Assembly (NCBI RefSeq): GCF_000731315.1
Contig: NZ_HG938353.1
Span: 4,406,001-4,470,000, forward strand
Direction: 5' to 3'
Length of the DNA stretch: 64,000 nucleotides
Origin: Neorhizobium galegae bv. orientalis str. HAMBI 540
GTDB taxonomy: Bacteria > Pseudomonadota > Alphaproteobacteria > Rhizobiales > Rhizobiaceae
Shown here: positions 1-8,869 of the stretch, one piece after another
How the letters are laid out: each line of letters begins with the position of its first letter
Numbering within the stretch: position 1 is the stretch's first letter
Notes under the pieces: generated by a model
Database searches by the model: none
Told to the model about the DNA's origin: nothing
The model's input: the letters and a program-made list of their open reading frames with translations, nothing else
Position numbers and translations under genes: made by a program

Positions 1-41
1 GTTTCACCCCGAGCCATGAGGGCCTGAAACGCAGCCTCTGA

Positions 42-1310
42 CTACCTGATCTTTCCCTTGAGCGACGGATCGGGAAAACATGTCGGAGCCAGGCCGTTCT
101 TCGCCTGCCAGTCGCCGAGCGAACGGCGGGTCTTGTAGCCCGGCAGCCCGTCAACATTGCCGACATCGTAGCCCTTGGCGACCAGCGCCTTCTGCATGGC
201 GAGCACATCGGAGCGCAGCATCTTGCCGACATCGCCCCAGGGTGCCTGGAAGGGACCTGCGCCCGAGGCGATCCGGTCGGCGAGATTGCCGATGAACAGT
301 GCGTAGAGATCGGAGTTGTTGTATTCCTTGATCACGTAGAAATTCGGCGTGACGACGAATTCCGGTCCGCTGCGCCCCGCCGGCACCAGCATCATGCCGT
401 CCGCCTTGAGGTCTGCCGCGGGAAACGCCTTGCCGGAAATGCGGGTGATGCCGGTTGTCGCCCAGGCGGAGATCGGCTTGGCGAGATCCGGCCCTTCCTG
501 CGCGCAGGAGACTTTTGCGGGGATCGTCACTTCGAACCCCCAGTCGCGGCCGCGCTGCCAGCCTTCCTTCTGCAGGTAGTGGGCGATCGAGGCAAGCGCA
601 TCCGGCACCGAATTCCAGATGTCCGGACGGCCGTCGCCGTCGAAGTCGACGGCATATTTCAGGTAGCTGGACGGCATGAACTGCGGCTGGCCGAGCGCGC
701 CCGCCCAGGAACCCTTCATCGTGCCCGGATCGACATCGCCCCGCTCGATCATCTTCAGCGCCGCGATCAGCTCCTCGCGGAACATGTCCTTGCGGGTCGA
801 CATGAAAGCCTTGGTCGCCAGAACCTGCACGGCGGAATAGGGCATCCGCGCCTTTCCGAAACCGGATTCACGCCCCCAGATGGCGACGACGATTTCGCCC
901 GGCACGCCATAGGCCGCTTCGATCTTCTTCAGCGTCGCCGAATAGGTGGAGGCAAGCCCGCGGCCGGTCTCGGCGAGCCCCTGCAGCCGCTTTTCGGAAA
1001 AATAGGCGCCCGGCGAGGAAAATTCCGCCTGGCTCTGGTCCTGCTGCTTCGGCGGCTCCGAACCCGGCGGCACCAGGTCCGGCAGGTCCCAGTTAAGTGT
1101 TATACCCTGGAAGGCGGCCTTCATCGTCTTCTCGGAGATACCGGCTTTTTTGGCCACCGGAGCCAGATCGCCGGTGATCCACCGCTGGAACTGCTTTTCG
1201 ACGTCGGGACGGTTTTGGGCGAGTGCGGGGAGGGGGAGGAGGGTTGTCGCTATGACGAAAAGAAATGCTGCGATGTGCCGAAAGGCACCCCCCTCTGCCC
1301 TGCCGGGCAT
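42..1310 (-). CDS. Lytic murein transglycosylase (MltB/SLT_2 type) with C-terminal peptidoglycan-binding domain
   Basis: Predicted secreted enzyme that cleaves the MurNAc-GlcNAc bond of peptidoglycan to give 1,6-anhydro ends. A hydrophobic signal segment ending in LPLPALAQ lies about 30 residues after the chosen start. The SLT_2/MltB core follows, with the catalytic Glu in WGRESGFG (about residue 148) and the substrate motif GALGQPQFMPSSY. The last 60 residues form a PG_binding_1 repeat (MQKALVAKGYDVGNVDGLPG). The reading frame stays open upstream to an ATG at 1508, but that extension only translates a palindromic repeat. The ATG at 1308-1310 lies inside the right half of that repeat and is the last start before the signal peptide, so I prefer it (422 residues). 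It has only a closely spaced purine-rich stretch (GAGGGGGAG) as ribosome site. Family assignment is firm; the start is not. Confidence 0.85.
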   Translation of the reverse strand: MPGRAEGGAFRHIAAFLFVIATTLLPLPALAQNRPDVEKQFQRWITGDLAPVAKKAGISEKTMKAAFQGITLNWDLPDLVPPGSEPPKQQDQSQAEFSSPGAYFSEKRLQGLAETGRGLASTYSATLKKIEAAYGVPGEIVVAIWGRESGFGKARMPYSAVQVLATKAFMSTRKDMFREELIAALKMIERGDVDPGTMKGSWAGALGQPQFMPSSYLKYAVDFDGDGRPDIWNSVPDALASIAHYLQKEGWQRGRDWGFEVTIPAKVSCAQEGPDLAKPISAWATTGITRISGKAFPAADLKADGMMLVPAGRSGPEFVVTPNFYVIKEYNNSDLYALFIGNLADRIASGAGPFQAPWGDVGKMLRSDVLAMQKALVAKGYDVGNVDGLPGYKTRRSLGDWQAKNGLAPTCFPDPSLKGKIR

Positions 1311-1434
1311 CTCCCCCTCAAGGGGGGAGATTGACCTGTTGCGACGCCTCGACCACAGCGATAGAAGTGATGCCGGTGCCTCTGGCCGATCTCCCCCCTT
1401 GAGGGGGAGATGGCCGGCAGGCCAGAGGGGGGCG
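1286..1434. repeat. RIME-like palindromic element, copy 1
   Basis: Two inverted arms of about 46 bases (1286-1333 and 1388-1434) flank a roughly 54-base spacer. Each arm is two small hairpins: one of the form TGCCC-TGCC-GGGCA and one of the form ATCTCCCCC-TCAAG-GGGGGAGAT. The same design recurs at 8622-8795 and 52288-52466. It resembles the Rhizobium-specific intergenic mosaic elements (RIME); that name rests on recall of the family. This copy overlaps the 5' end of the lytic transglycosylase frame. Confidence 0.85.
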
Positions 1435-1516
1435 AGCTTGCTCAACGTTATCCTCATCATCAAGGCTCCAACCAGCGAGGCAGATGGGGTACGTCTCCAC
1501 ATACTCAATGCCTCCT

Positions 1517-2122
1517 CTAAATCACCGTCCGCGCCCGAAGCGCGGCCGTCAGCGTGCCCTCGTCGAGATAATCGAGCTCCCCGCCGACCGGCACGCCATG
1601 CGCCAGCCGCGTGATCTTCACGTCGATCCCCGACAACTGATCGGTAATATAGTGCGCCGTCGTCTGCCCCTCGACCGTCGCGTTGACGGCGATGATGATC
1701 TCGCGGATGACGCCCTCGTTCACCCGGTCGATCAGTCCGCGGATGTTGAGGTCATCCGGGCCGATGCCGTCGAGCGGCGAGAGCGTGCCGCCGAGCACGT
1801 GATAGGCGGTGTTCATCGCGCCCGTCCGCTCCAGCGCCCAGAGATCGGAAACGTCTTCGACGACGATCAGCATCGTCTGGTCGCGGTGGAGATCGGTGCA
1901 GACGGTGCAGGGATCGACGGTGTCGACATTGCCGCAGCGCGAACAGATCTTCACCTTGTCATAGGCCTCGCCCATGGCGCTCGAAAGCGGCCCGAGCAGC
2001 TGTTCCTTCTTCTTGATCAGATGCAGCGCCGCCCGGCGCGCCGAGCGCGGCCCGAGGCCCGGGACCTTTGCCAGAAGCTGGATGAGTTTTTCGATTTCGG
2101 GGCCGGTGACTCGCTTTGCCAT
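1517..2122 (-). CDS. recR: Recombination mediator protein RecR
   Basis: Cytosolic DNA-binding protein of the RecFOR pathway that helps load RecA on gapped DNA. At 201 residues it has normal family length. It shows a helix-hairpin-helix ([10 protein letters not shown], residues 21-30), a four-cysteine zinc finger (C60, C63, C72, C75 in [16 protein letters not shown]), a Toprim domain starting about residue 80, and the C-terminal part with [14 protein letters not shown] sequence. It usually follows dnaX-ybaB. Here a MOSC gene on the other strand and a LysE gene separate it from ybaB, so it probably has its own promoter. recF lies elsewhere in the window at 17248-18372. Confidence 0.97.
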   Translation of the reverse strand: MAKRVTGPEIEKLIQLLAKVPGLGPRSARRAALHLIKKKEQLLGPLSSAMGEAYDKVKICSRCGNVDTVDPCTVCTDLHRDQTMLIVVEDVSDLWALERTGAMNTAYHVLGGTLSPLDGIGPDDLNIRGLIDRVNEGVIREIIIAVNATVEGQTTAHYITDQLSGIDVKITRLAHGVPVGGELDYLDEGTLTAALRARTVI

Positions 2123-2174
2123 TTTCTCCCTTTAGCCCATATGCCTTAAAAACGGAATCGCGGAAGGACCGCTT

Positions 2175-2786
2175 ATGAAACTTCTCGCCGTCTGCCTCGG
2201 GCGCCCGGAAAAGCTGCCGGGCAAGAGTTTCAAGACCGGCATCTACAAGTCGGCCGTCAATGCCGCCGTCATGCTCGACAGCCTCGGCCTCGTCGGCGAT
2301 GCGGTCTGCAACACGAAACACCATGGCGGCGAGGATCAGGCGATCCTCCTCGAAGGCTCGCTGACGCTGGACTGGTGGGCAGCCGAACTCGGCCGCGATT
2401 TCCCGCCCGGTACATTCGGCGAAAACCTTACCGTCGAAGGCCTCGACAACCGCGATGTCGCCGCCGGCGACCGTTTTCATATAGGCGAGGTCGTCCTGGA
2501 AGCCAGCTGCGCCCGCTCCCCCTGCAACACGCTCGCGGTGAAGATGGGCGATCCGAAATTCCTGAAGACCTATACCAAAGCCGGCCGCCCCGGCATCTAT
2601 TGCCGCGTCGTCAAGCCAGGCATGGTCTCGCCGAGCGATCCCGTCCGCCACGAACTTTATGCCGACGAGCGCGTCATGATCGCGGAAATGCTGGCGGCCG
2701 TCGGCAAGGCCTTGTCGGATGCAGAAAGAGCCCGCTTCCTGGCCGCACCGATCGGCCGCCGCTGGAGGCCGACGTTCGAGACCTAG
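2175..2786 (+). CDS. MOSC domain-containing protein, YiiM-like
   Basis: Has the MOSC beta-barrel of molybdenum cofactor sulfurase C-terminal domains. Visible motifs are KHHGGEDQAI (residues 59-68), the GTFGENLT box and the presumed Moco-ligand cysteine in ARSPCNT. Length (203 residues) and layout match the YiiM group, which in E. coli is linked to reduction of N-hydroxylated base analogues. That role is family knowledge and not shown here. The gene is divergent from recR and converges on the LysE gene: the two stop codons share the tetranucleotide CTAG at 2783-2786. Confidence 0.85.
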   Translation: MKLLAVCLGRPEKLPGKSFKTGIYKSAVNAAVMLDSLGLVGDAVCNTKHHGGEDQAILLEGSLTLDWWAAELGRDFPPGTFGENLTVEGLDNRDVAAGDRFHIGEVVLEASCARSPCNTLAVKMGDPKFLKTYTKAGRPGIYCRVVKPGMVSPSDPVRHELYADERVMIAEMLAAVGKALSDAERARFLAAPIGRRWRPTFET

Positions 2787-3394
2787 CGCGTCGCGATCGC
2801 CGCTGCCGCACTGGCCATCGCGCCGGCCGAAACCCGGTTGGCGATCCTCACGGCCCGAGGGCTTTTCAGGAACTGGCGGGCCTTGGCGGCGAGCAGCACC
2901 CACGCAAGATCGACAATCACGAGCACAAGGAACATCGCGGCGACCAGTTCCAGCCAGCCGGTCAGCGTCACGCCGCCGAGGTCGATGATCGAAGGCAGCA
3001 GCGCCACATAGAACATCATGATCTTGGGATTGCCGAGCGTCACGGTGAGGCCGGCGAAAAACATCTTCGGCACGGAGCGATTTTCCGGAAGGTCTTCGCC
3101 GGAGCCGGCGGGTTCGGTGAACCACATCTTCCATGCGAGATAGAGGAGGTAGGCAACGCCGATCCACTTGATTGCCACGAAGACGACATGAAAACTCTCG
3201 GCGATGGCGGCAAGGCCTGCGACCGCAAACGAAAGCCACACGGCTTCGCCGACCCACATCGCCGCGAGAAACGGCAGTACGTCGCGATAACCCTTGGACA
3301 GGACGCGCGCCACGAGCGCAGCGATGCTGGGACCAGGCGAACCCGCGGCCACGAAAAGTGCCGCTGCGAAAACCAGAAGCGACGCAAGCGTCAT
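2783..3394 (-). CDS. LysE/RhtB family amino-acid exporter
   Basis: Inner-membrane exporter of about 203 residues with about six hydrophobic segments. The N-terminal family signature is visible as AAGSPGPSIAALVARVLSKG (residues 16-35), followed by FLAAMWVGEAVWLSFAV. The central NPKIMMFYVALLPS motif is typical of LysE, RhtB and YggA proteins. The substrate cannot be read from sequence. It starts 28 bases downstream of ybaB on the same strand, so it may be co-transcribed with dnaX-ybaB, and it shares its stop region with the convergent MOSC gene. Confidence 0.9.
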   Translation of the reverse strand: MTLASLLVFAAALFVAAGSPGPSIAALVARVLSKGYRDVLPFLAAMWVGEAVWLSFAVAGLAAIAESFHVVFVAIKWIGVAYLLYLAWKMWFTEPAGSGEDLPENRSVPKMFFAGLTVTLGNPKIMMFYVALLPSIIDLGGVTLTGWLELVAAMFLVLVIVDLAWVLLAAKARQFLKSPRAVRIANRVSAGAMASAAAAIATR

Positions 3395-3422
3395 CGGAAC
3401 CTCCCTATTCCATCAACCAGGA

Positions 3423-3746
3423 TCAGAACGGCATCTTGAAGCCGGGTGGGATCGGCAGGCCGGCGGTCAGTTCCTTGGTCTTTTCGGCGGTGATCGCCTC
3501 GGCGCGTTCCTTGGCAGCCTTGTGGGCGGCGACGATCAGGTCTTCGAGGATCTCGACGTCGTCTTCCTTGAACAGCGACGGATCGATCTTGAGGCCGAGC
3601 ATGTCGCCCTTGCCGTTCAGCCGCACGGTCACCAGCCCGCCGCCGGACGTGCCTTCGACTTCAAGAGTGGCGATATCCGCCTGCATCTTTTCCATCTTGG
3701 CCTGCATTTCCTTGACCTTGCCCATCATGCCCATGATGTCGCGCAT
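3423..3746 (-). CDS. YbaB/EbfC family nucleoid-associated protein
   Basis: Small DNA-binding protein (107 residues) of the YbaB/EbfC family, which forms tweezer-like dimers that bind and compact DNA. The N-terminal half is a Met/Lys/Glu-rich helix ([20 protein letters not shown]). The middle carries the conserved core [25 protein letters not shown]. The C-terminus ends in a Pro/Gly tail ([12 protein letters not shown]), typical of the family. It begins 17 bases after the end of dnaX, and dnaX-ybaB coupling is widely conserved. The preceding sequence AAGAGGACAG gives a plausible ribosome site. Confidence 0.95.
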   Translation of the reverse strand: MRDIMGMMGKVKEMQAKMEKMQADIATLEVEGTSGGGLVTVRLNGKGDMLGLKIDPSLFKEDDVEILEDLIVAAHKAAKERAEAITAEKTKELTAGLPIPPGFKMPF

Positions 3747-3763
3747 CTGTCTGTCCTCTTCCT

Positions 3764-5650
3764 TTATAGCTCGATGTCGTCGCCGGGCAGGATGTCGCCC
3801 TCTTCGGATTCCGCGGTCGCCGCTGCCGGCAGGTCCTCGGCCTCGTTCTCATCCTCTTCCGTCACGCGGATGCGCACGTCGGTGATCCGTGCGCCGGGGA
3901 ACTGGGCGAGGATCGCCGCCACGTCCGGATCGGCGCGCGCGTCGGTGAACTGCGCCTCCCGCACGCTCTTTTCGGATTCGACCAGCGTTGGCTCTCCGGC
4001 CTCGTTGCTGAGCGTCACCCACCAGGTAATCCCGGTCCATTCCTCCAGCCGCGCCTTCAGGTCGCCGGCAATGGTCTTCGGCGCGTCACCGGAAAGGTTG
4101 ATCTCCAGCCGACCCGGCTCGATCTTTACCAGCCGCACGAAATTGCGCAGCAGCGCCTTCAGCCGCGGATCGCGGTTCTTGGAGCAGAGGTCGGCGATAT
4201 CCGATATCGAATTGACCGGAACCTTCGGCACCGGCTTTTCGGCCGGCTGTTCTTCGGTGCGGCCGACGGGCATGTCCCGCGGCATGGTGTTCGGCACGGC
4301 CTGCAGCATGGCGGTCGGCCCGCCAGCCGGAATACGCGGGCTCGCCATCTCCGTGCCGCGCGCATTGACCGGCGACTGCGGCGGCGAAACGGGACGCCCG
4401 CCACCATTGCCGTTCGGAACCGGCGCCCGCTGGCCATCGCCATTGGAGAAATCCGCAAGCCTGCGGGCGGCATCTTCCGGGGAGGGAAGATGGGCCGCAT
4501 GCGTCAGCCGGATCAGCACCATTTCCGCAGCACCCGCCGGGCGCGAGGAGTTTTCCGCTTCCGGAATGCCCTTCAGGAGCATCTGCCAGATGCGCGACAG
4601 GGTGCTGACCGCCACGCCGTCTGCAAATTCCCGGCCGCGCACGCGCTCCACTTCGCTGATCGAAGGATCGTTGGCGGCATCGGGGATATATTTGAAACGG
4701 GTGGTCAGATGGGTGAAATCGGCGAGATCGGTCAGCACCACGACCGGATTGGCGCCGGCCTCGTATTGCGCCGTGAATTCCGAAAGCGCCGCCGTCACGT
4801 CACCGCGCACGATATGTTCGAAAAGGTCGACGATGCGGGCGCGGTCGGCGAGCCCCAGCATGCCGCGCACGGTCTCGGCAACGACGGTTCCGCCGCCGTG
4901 CGCGATCGCCTGGTCGAGCAGCGACAGCCCGTCGCGTGCCGACCCTTCTGCCGCACGCGCGACCATGGCGAGCGCTTCCGGCTCGGCCGGAATGCCTTCC
5001 TTTTCCAATATTGAGGTGAACAGGTGAACCAGGTCCGCGGCGCTGATACGGCGCAGGTCGAACCGCTGGCAGCGCGACAGGACGGTGATCGGAACCTTGC
5101 GGATTTCCGTCGTCGCGAAGATGAACTTCACATGTTCCGGCGGCTCTTCGAGCGTCTTCAACAGGCCGTTGAAGGCCTGTGTCGAGAGCATGTGCACTTC
5201 GTCGATGATATAGACTTTGTAGCGCGCCGAGACCGGGCGGTAGCGCACCTGCTCGATGATCTCTCTTATATCGTCGATGCCGGTATGGGAGGCGGCGTCC
5301 ATCTCGATCACGTCGACATGCCGGCCTTCCATGATCGCCTGGCAATGTTCGCCGGGGATCCTGAGGTCGATGGTCGGTTTGTTGATGTCTGGCGTCTTGT
5401 AGTTCAGCGCGCGGGCGAGAATGCGGGCGGTCGTCGTCTTGCCGACCCCGCGAACCCCGGTCAGCATATAGGCTTGGGCGATGCGGCCGGTCTCGAACGC
5501 ATTGGTCAGCGTGCGGACCATTGGCTCCTGGCCGACCATCAGGTCCGAAAAATCCTTGGGACGGTATTTGCGGGCGAGCACCCGGTATCCGCTGCCTGTG
5601 GCGGCATTCGCTGCGGAAGTGCTTGAAGATGTGGGCCCGGTATCGCTCAT
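3764..5650 (-). CDS. dnaX: DNA polymerase III subunits gamma and tau
   Basis: Clamp-loader ATPase of the replisome, 628 residues. It has an N-terminal AAA+ domain with Walker [10 protein letters not shown] (residues 65-73), Walker [11 protein letters not shown] and sensor 1 FATTEIRK. A clamp-loader collar and a Pro/Gly-rich linker follow, then a C-terminal tau region that would contact the alpha subunit and helicase. The zinc module usual in DnaX keeps only one cysteine (GEHCQAI) of the expected four, so zinc binding is probably lost. The acidic C-terminus [13 protein letters not shown] is also visible. It lies downstream of the SRP RNA gene and upstream of ybaB on the same strand. I saw no clear slippery site for a gamma form. 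Confidence 0.96.
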   Translation of the reverse strand: MSDTGPTSSSTSAANAATGSGYRVLARKYRPKDFSDLMVGQEPMVRTLTNAFETGRIAQAYMLTGVRGVGKTTTARILARALNYKTPDINKPTIDLRIPGEHCQAIMEGRHVDVIEMDAASHTGIDDIREIIEQVRYRPVSARYKVYIIDEVHMLSTQAFNGLLKTLEEPPEHVKFIFATTEIRKVPITVLSRCQRFDLRRISAADLVHLFTSILEKEGIPAEPEALAMVARAAEGSARDGLSLLDQAIAHGGGTVVAETVRGMLGLADRARIVDLFEHIVRGDVTAALSEFTAQYEAGANPVVVLTDLADFTHLTTRFKYIPDAANDPSISEVERVRGREFADGVAVSTLSRIWQMLLKGIPEAENSSRPAGAAEMVLIRLTHAAHLPSPEDAARRLADFSNGDGQRAPVPNGNGGGRPVSPPQSPVNARGTEMASPRIPAGGPTAMLQAVPNTMPRDMPVGRTEEQPAEKPVPKVPVNSISDIADLCSKNRDPRLKALLRNFVRLVKIEPGRLEINLSGDAPKTIAGDLKARLEEWTGITWWVTLSNEAGEPTLVESEKSVREAQFTDARADPDVAAILAQFPGARITDVRIRVTEEDENEAEDLPAAATAESEEGDILPGDDIEL

Positions 5651-5734
5651 TCAGTCCTGCCAGCCTGCGCGGGCCAATCCTGAGCACGGTCTTGACCGGG
5701 CCGGAAGCTGACCAAGATGGTAGTACAAGTAAAA

Positions 5735-5838
5735 GGGTGGGAGGCTGGCACGGCGACCCGTGCCTGGCTCGTTAGGGCTGCTTCCTTCCGGACCTGACCC
5801 GGTTGGCGAGTGGCTCGTCCACCACCAACCTCCCACCG
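5735..5838 (-). ncRNA. ffs: 4.5S RNA, small bacterial signal recognition particle RNA
   Basis: On the minus strand, positions 5776-5799 read GGTCAGGTCCGG followed by AAGGAAGCAGCC, the near-invariant SRP helix 8 with its GGAA tetraloop and the symmetric and asymmetric loops bound by Ffh. The flanks pair to close a long hairpin: GGTGGGAGGTTGG near 5838-5823 with CCAGCCTCCCACC near 5747-5735. The RNA targets signal-anchor proteins to the membrane with Ffh and FtsY. It sits directly upstream of dnaX on the same strand, an arrangement common in alphaproteobacteria. The ends are estimated from the stem and may be off by a few bases. Confidence 0.93.
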
Positions 5839-5919
5839 TCCATATCGTCAATAACGCTTCCAAATGCAAGCCAACCCTGTAAAAAACTGCTATCGAACAG
5901 AAAAACAAGGGAGGAAAGT

Positions 5920-6327
5920 TTGAGCGAATTCGAACTGGACGCGAGGATTGCCCGCGATTCCGATCTTGTGACGGCGCTGGACCTCTGTCAGCTGCGCATC
6001 CAGAACGACAGCCGCTGGCCGTGGCTGGTCATGGTGCCGCAGCGCTCCGGCTTGACCGAGATCTTCGATCTCTCACCCGCGGAACAAGCGCTGCTCTCGG
6101 TCGAGGTCAACAGGGTGGCAGCAGCCCTCAAGACGGTGACCGGTGCCACCAAGATCAATGTCGGCGCACTCGGCAATATCGTCCGCCAGCTGCATGTCCA
6201 TGTCATCGCCCGGTTCGAGGGCGACCCGAACTGGCCCGGCCCGATATGGGGTTTCGGCCAGTCGGTGACCTATGAAGAGCAACAAAAACAAGATTTTCTC
6301 AACAAACTGGTTGAAGCCCTTTCATGA
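5920..6327 (+). CDS. HIT family protein
   Basis: Histidine-triad nucleotide-binding protein of 135 residues. The active-site segment reads QLHVHVIARFEGD (about residues 90-102). The first triad histidine is Gln, as in several proteobacterial HIT groups, while H92 (presumed nucleophile) and H94 remain. The substrate is unknown; the family hydrolyses nucleoside phosphoramidates or dinucleotides. I chose the TTG at 5920 because the strong ribosome site AAGGGAGG lies just before it and the protein then starts MSEFELDARIARDSDL. An in-frame ATG at 5803 would run through the SRP RNA gene. It overlaps nudC by four bases (ATGA), so the two are probably translationally coupled. Confidence 0.85.
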   Translation: MSEFELDARIARDSDLVTALDLCQLRIQNDSRWPWLVMVPQRSGLTEIFDLSPAEQALLSVEVNRVAAALKTVTGATKINVGALGNIVRQLHVHVIARFEGDPNWPGPIWGFGQSVTYEEQQKQDFLNKLVEALS

Positions 6328-7301
6328 CAGCGAACCTTTTCGACACCGACGCACCCCATCCCGAACCGAGCAAGCTGACGGCTTTTTCCGGCAACAAGCT
6401 CGACCGCCGCGCCGAATACCGTGAGGACGATTGCGTCGAGAAGGCGCTCGCCGTGGAGGGCGCCCATATCCTCGCCTTCACCGGCAGCCGGCTGATCCTG
6501 AAGCACGACAGCCAGATCCTCGACCCGCTGTTCTCGCCTTACGAGCTTGCCGAACTGAAGCCGGATTTCGACAACGCCGTGCTGCTCGGTTACCACGAGA
6601 CGGGCGAACCCCGCATCGCCGTGCCGATGCTGATCCCGGCGGAAGAACTGGCAAGCCACTACAAGCCAACCGAGGCCCGGGCGCTCTTTCGCGACCAGCT
6701 CATCGAGGGAGAGCTGCAGGGCGAGGTCGCGCAAGCCGTCGCGCTGCTCAACTGGAATGCGGCCAACAAGTTCTGCGGCAAATGCGGATCGCCGACCGAA
6801 ACCAGGATCGGCGGTTACAAGCGGGTCTGCACCCAGTGCCAGCACATGATGTTTCCGCGCACCGACCCAGTTGTCATCATGCTCACGATCGACACGGAGC
6901 GCGACCGCTGCCTGCTCGGCCGCAGCCACCATTTCCAGGAGGGCATGTATTCCTGCCTCGCCGGTTTCGTGGAACCTGGCGAGACAATCGAGGATGCGGT
7001 GCGCCGCGAGACCTTCGAGGAATCCGGCATCGAGACCGGCCGGGTCCGCTATCACGCCTCGCAACCCTGGCCGATGCCGCATTCGCTGATGATCGGCTGT
7101 TACGCCGAGGCGAAATCGACCGAGATCAAGATCGATCCGCAGGAAATGGCCGATGTCCGCTGGTTCGAGCGGGCCGAGGCCGCCGCCATGCTCGATGCCG
7201 GCCCGGATGCCCCGCTTTTCGCTCCGGTCAAGGGTGCGATCGCCCACCGCCTGCTCCGCGACTGGATCGAGTGGGGTGACGAACGGTCAGGCGAAGCCTG
7301 A
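6324..7301 (+). CDS. nudC: NAD(+) diphosphatase / NADH pyrophosphatase (Nudix)
   Basis: Zinc-dependent Nudix hydrolase that cleaves NAD(H) to NMN(H) and AMP and, in characterised homologues, removes the NAD cap from RNA. The order of parts in its 325 residues is diagnostic. An N-terminal NUDIX-like domain comes first, then a zinc ribbon with C151, C154, C169 and C172, then the Nudix box GFVEPGE...RRETFEESGI (residues 214-236). The NADH-specific downstream motif SQPWPMPHSLM is also present. It overlaps the upstream HIT gene by four bases, pairing two nucleotide hydrolases in one operon. Confidence 0.95.
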   Translation: MTANLFDTDAPHPEPSKLTAFSGNKLDRRAEYREDDCVEKALAVEGAHILAFTGSRLILKHDSQILDPLFSPYELAELKPDFDNAVLLGYHETGEPRIAVPMLIPAEELASHYKPTEARALFRDQLIEGELQGEVAQAVALLNWNAANKFCGKCGSPTETRIGGYKRVCTQCQHMMFPRTDPVVIMLTIDTERDRCLLGRSHHFQEGMYSCLAGFVEPGETIEDAVRRETFEESGIETGRVRYHASQPWPMPHSLMIGCYAEAKSTEIKIDPQEMADVRWFERAEAAAMLDAGPDAPLFAPVKGAIAHRLLRDWIEWGDERSGEA

Positions 7302-7416
7302 GCAATCGATCCTGTGAATCGATTGCAGTGAGGAACGCCCGGAGCGCAAGCGAAGGGCCGGGCGATCCCATCGAATCGAGATCGACTTCATCATCGGGCC
7401 GGAGGGTTTCAGCAAA

Positions 7417-8112
7417 ATGACCGTTGCCCGCTCGGAGCGCTTGCTGGCTCTTCTCCAGACGCTCCGGCGCTACCGCCAGCCTGTCAGCGGCGCCAAACTT
7501 GCCGCCGAGACCGGCGTCAGCCTGCGCACGCTCTATCGCGATATCGCCAGCCTGCAGGCGCAGGGCGCCTTCATCGAAGGCGAGGCGGGTCTCGGCTACG
7601 TGCTGCGGCCCGGCTTCATGCTGCCGCCGATGATGTTTTCGCAAGAAGAGATCGAGGCGCTGGTGCTCGGCTCCCGCTGGGTGGCAAAGACCGCCGACCC
7701 GCGGTTGGCCGCCGGCGCCGTCGACGCGCTCGCCAAGATTGCCGCCGTGCTGCCGCCGGATCTGAAAGAGGACCTCGACAATTCGACGCTGCTTGTCGGA
7801 GCGCCGAAGCGAAACGAGGATAAGGCCGACCTGGCGCTGATCCGCAGGGCCATCCGCGCCGAGCATATTCTCGAACTGGCCTATGAGGACGAAAAGGGGG
7901 CGTTGACCCATCGAAGGGTCTGGCCATTCGCGTTGGGTTTTTTCGAGAGCGTCCGGGTCATGATCGCCTGGTGCGAACTCAGGCAGGATTTCCGGCATTT
8001 CCGGGCCGATCGCATTTCCTCTGCGGCTTGGACGGAAACGCGTTATCCGCGCCGCCGGCCGGTCTTGCTCAAGGAGTGGCGAGAAGCTGAAGGAATTCCG
8101 CCCCAGCCATGA
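7417..8112 (+). CDS. YafY-family transcriptional regulator (HTH_11 plus WYL domain)
   Basis: 231-residue cytosolic regulator. An N-terminal winged helix-turn-helix of the DeoR/HTH_11 type covers residues 1-60 (SGAKLAAETGVSLRTLYRDI). A linker and a C-terminal WYL-like domain follow (LELAYEDEKGALTHRRVWPF...VRVMIAWCELRQDFRHFRADRI), which in homologues senses small ligands. In many rhizobial genomes a YafY regulator is paired with a following VOC protein gene, and the same order is seen here with a 100-base gap. I infer it controls that neighbour. The ligand is not evident. Confidence 0.85.
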   Translation: MTVARSERLLALLQTLRRYRQPVSGAKLAAETGVSLRTLYRDIASLQAQGAFIEGEAGLGYVLRPGFMLPPMMFSQEEIEALVLGSRWVAKTADPRLAAGAVDALAKIAAVLPPDLKEDLDNSTLLVGAPKRNEDKADLALIRRAIRAEHILELAYEDEKGALTHRRVWPFALGFFESVRVMIAWCELRQDFRHFRADRISSAAWTETRYPRRRPVLLKEWREAEGIPPQP

Positions 8113-8213
8113 ACGCTGCTGCCATTATCTGACAGTAGGCTGCGATAATCTCCGGTCAGTCCCAACCAAGAGCAATTCTCGGCAGAGGGAATTGCGTCAC
8201 AAGGAGAACTGAC

Positions 8214-8588
8214 ATGGTCCACCCCGATTTCACCATCCTCTTCGTCGACAATCCGCTGACCAGTGCGGATTTCTACCAGGCCCTCTTCGGCGCCGAACCC
8301 GTGGAAAAGTCACCGACCTTTGCGCTCTTCGTGCTGAACACCGGGATGAAACTCGGCCTGTGGTCACGACACACGGCTGAACCGCCGGTGAAGGGCGAGT
8401 GCGGCGGCGGCTCGGAAATCTGCTTCAGGCATAACGATGCCGCCGGCGTCGACAAGATCTATGCCGACTGGTCGGGCCGTGGCCTGCGCGTGCTGCAGAC
8501 GCCGGTCGAGATGGATTTCGGCTACACGTTCGTCGTGACCGATCCGGACGGGCATAGGCTGCGGGTCTATGCGATGAGTGCCGAGTAA
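8214..8588 (+). CDS. VOC family protein (glyoxalase/bleomycin-resistance fold)
   Basis: 124-residue vicinal-oxygen-chelate protein. It starts HPDFTILFVDNPLTSADFY, the typical first beta-alpha-beta unit, and ends with VVTDPDGHRLRVY, the second-module metal-site motif. Homologues include dioxygenases, glyoxalases and drug-binding proteins, and substrate specificity cannot be told from sequence. A good ribosome site (AAGGAGAA) precedes the ATG. It is probably regulated by the YafY-type protein encoded just upstream. A RIME-like element begins 34 bases after its stop. Confidence 0.85.
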   Translation: MVHPDFTILFVDNPLTSADFYQALFGAEPVEKSPTFALFVLNTGMKLGLWSRHTAEPPVKGECGGGSEICFRHNDAAGVDKIYADWSGRGLRVLQTPVEMDFGYTFVVTDPDGHRLRVYAMSAE

Positions 8589-8621
8589 GCGCAAAAAGCG
8601 ATCGGTCGCGGAGGGTGTGGC

Positions 8622-8795
8622 ACCCCCCTCTCTGCCCTGCCGGGCATCTCCCCCTCAAGGGGGGAGATTGGCTGGAGCCTGCTCACAACCCTCCATTGAG
8701 CGTCCCATGTTTCGCGGCGGCGTTTTGGAGGCGGGGATCATGCCGCTTGTGATCTCCCCACCTGTGGGGGAGATGCCCGGCAGGGCAGAGGGGGG
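8622..8795. repeat. RIME-like palindromic element, copy 2
   Basis: Left arm 8622-8670 and right arm 8751-8795 are inverted copies of each other around an 80-base spacer. The arm hairpins are TGCCC-TGCC-GGGCA on the left and TGCCC-GGCA-GGGCA on the right. The right-hand C/G hairpin has a divergent loop (ATCTCCCC-ACCTG-TGGGGGAGAT) relative to the other copies. It lies between the VOC gene and a structured intergenic stretch. Confidence 0.85.
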
Positions 8796-8869
8796 CTTGC
8801 TTAGGCAAATCAGTCACTTGAGGCAAAGTTACCCTCAAATCGGTCTATTTTCATCCCCGCCCGCCAAAC

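Noticed and set aside
579..1334. 251-codon plus-strand frame opposite the lytic transglycosylase
   Set aside because: Antisense of a well supported gene, Arg/Gly-rich composition typical of shadow frames, no ribosome site.
5803..5919. ATG start for the HIT protein at 5803
   Set aside because: It would translate through the SRP RNA gene; the TTG at 5920 has a strong ribosome site and gives the family N-terminus.
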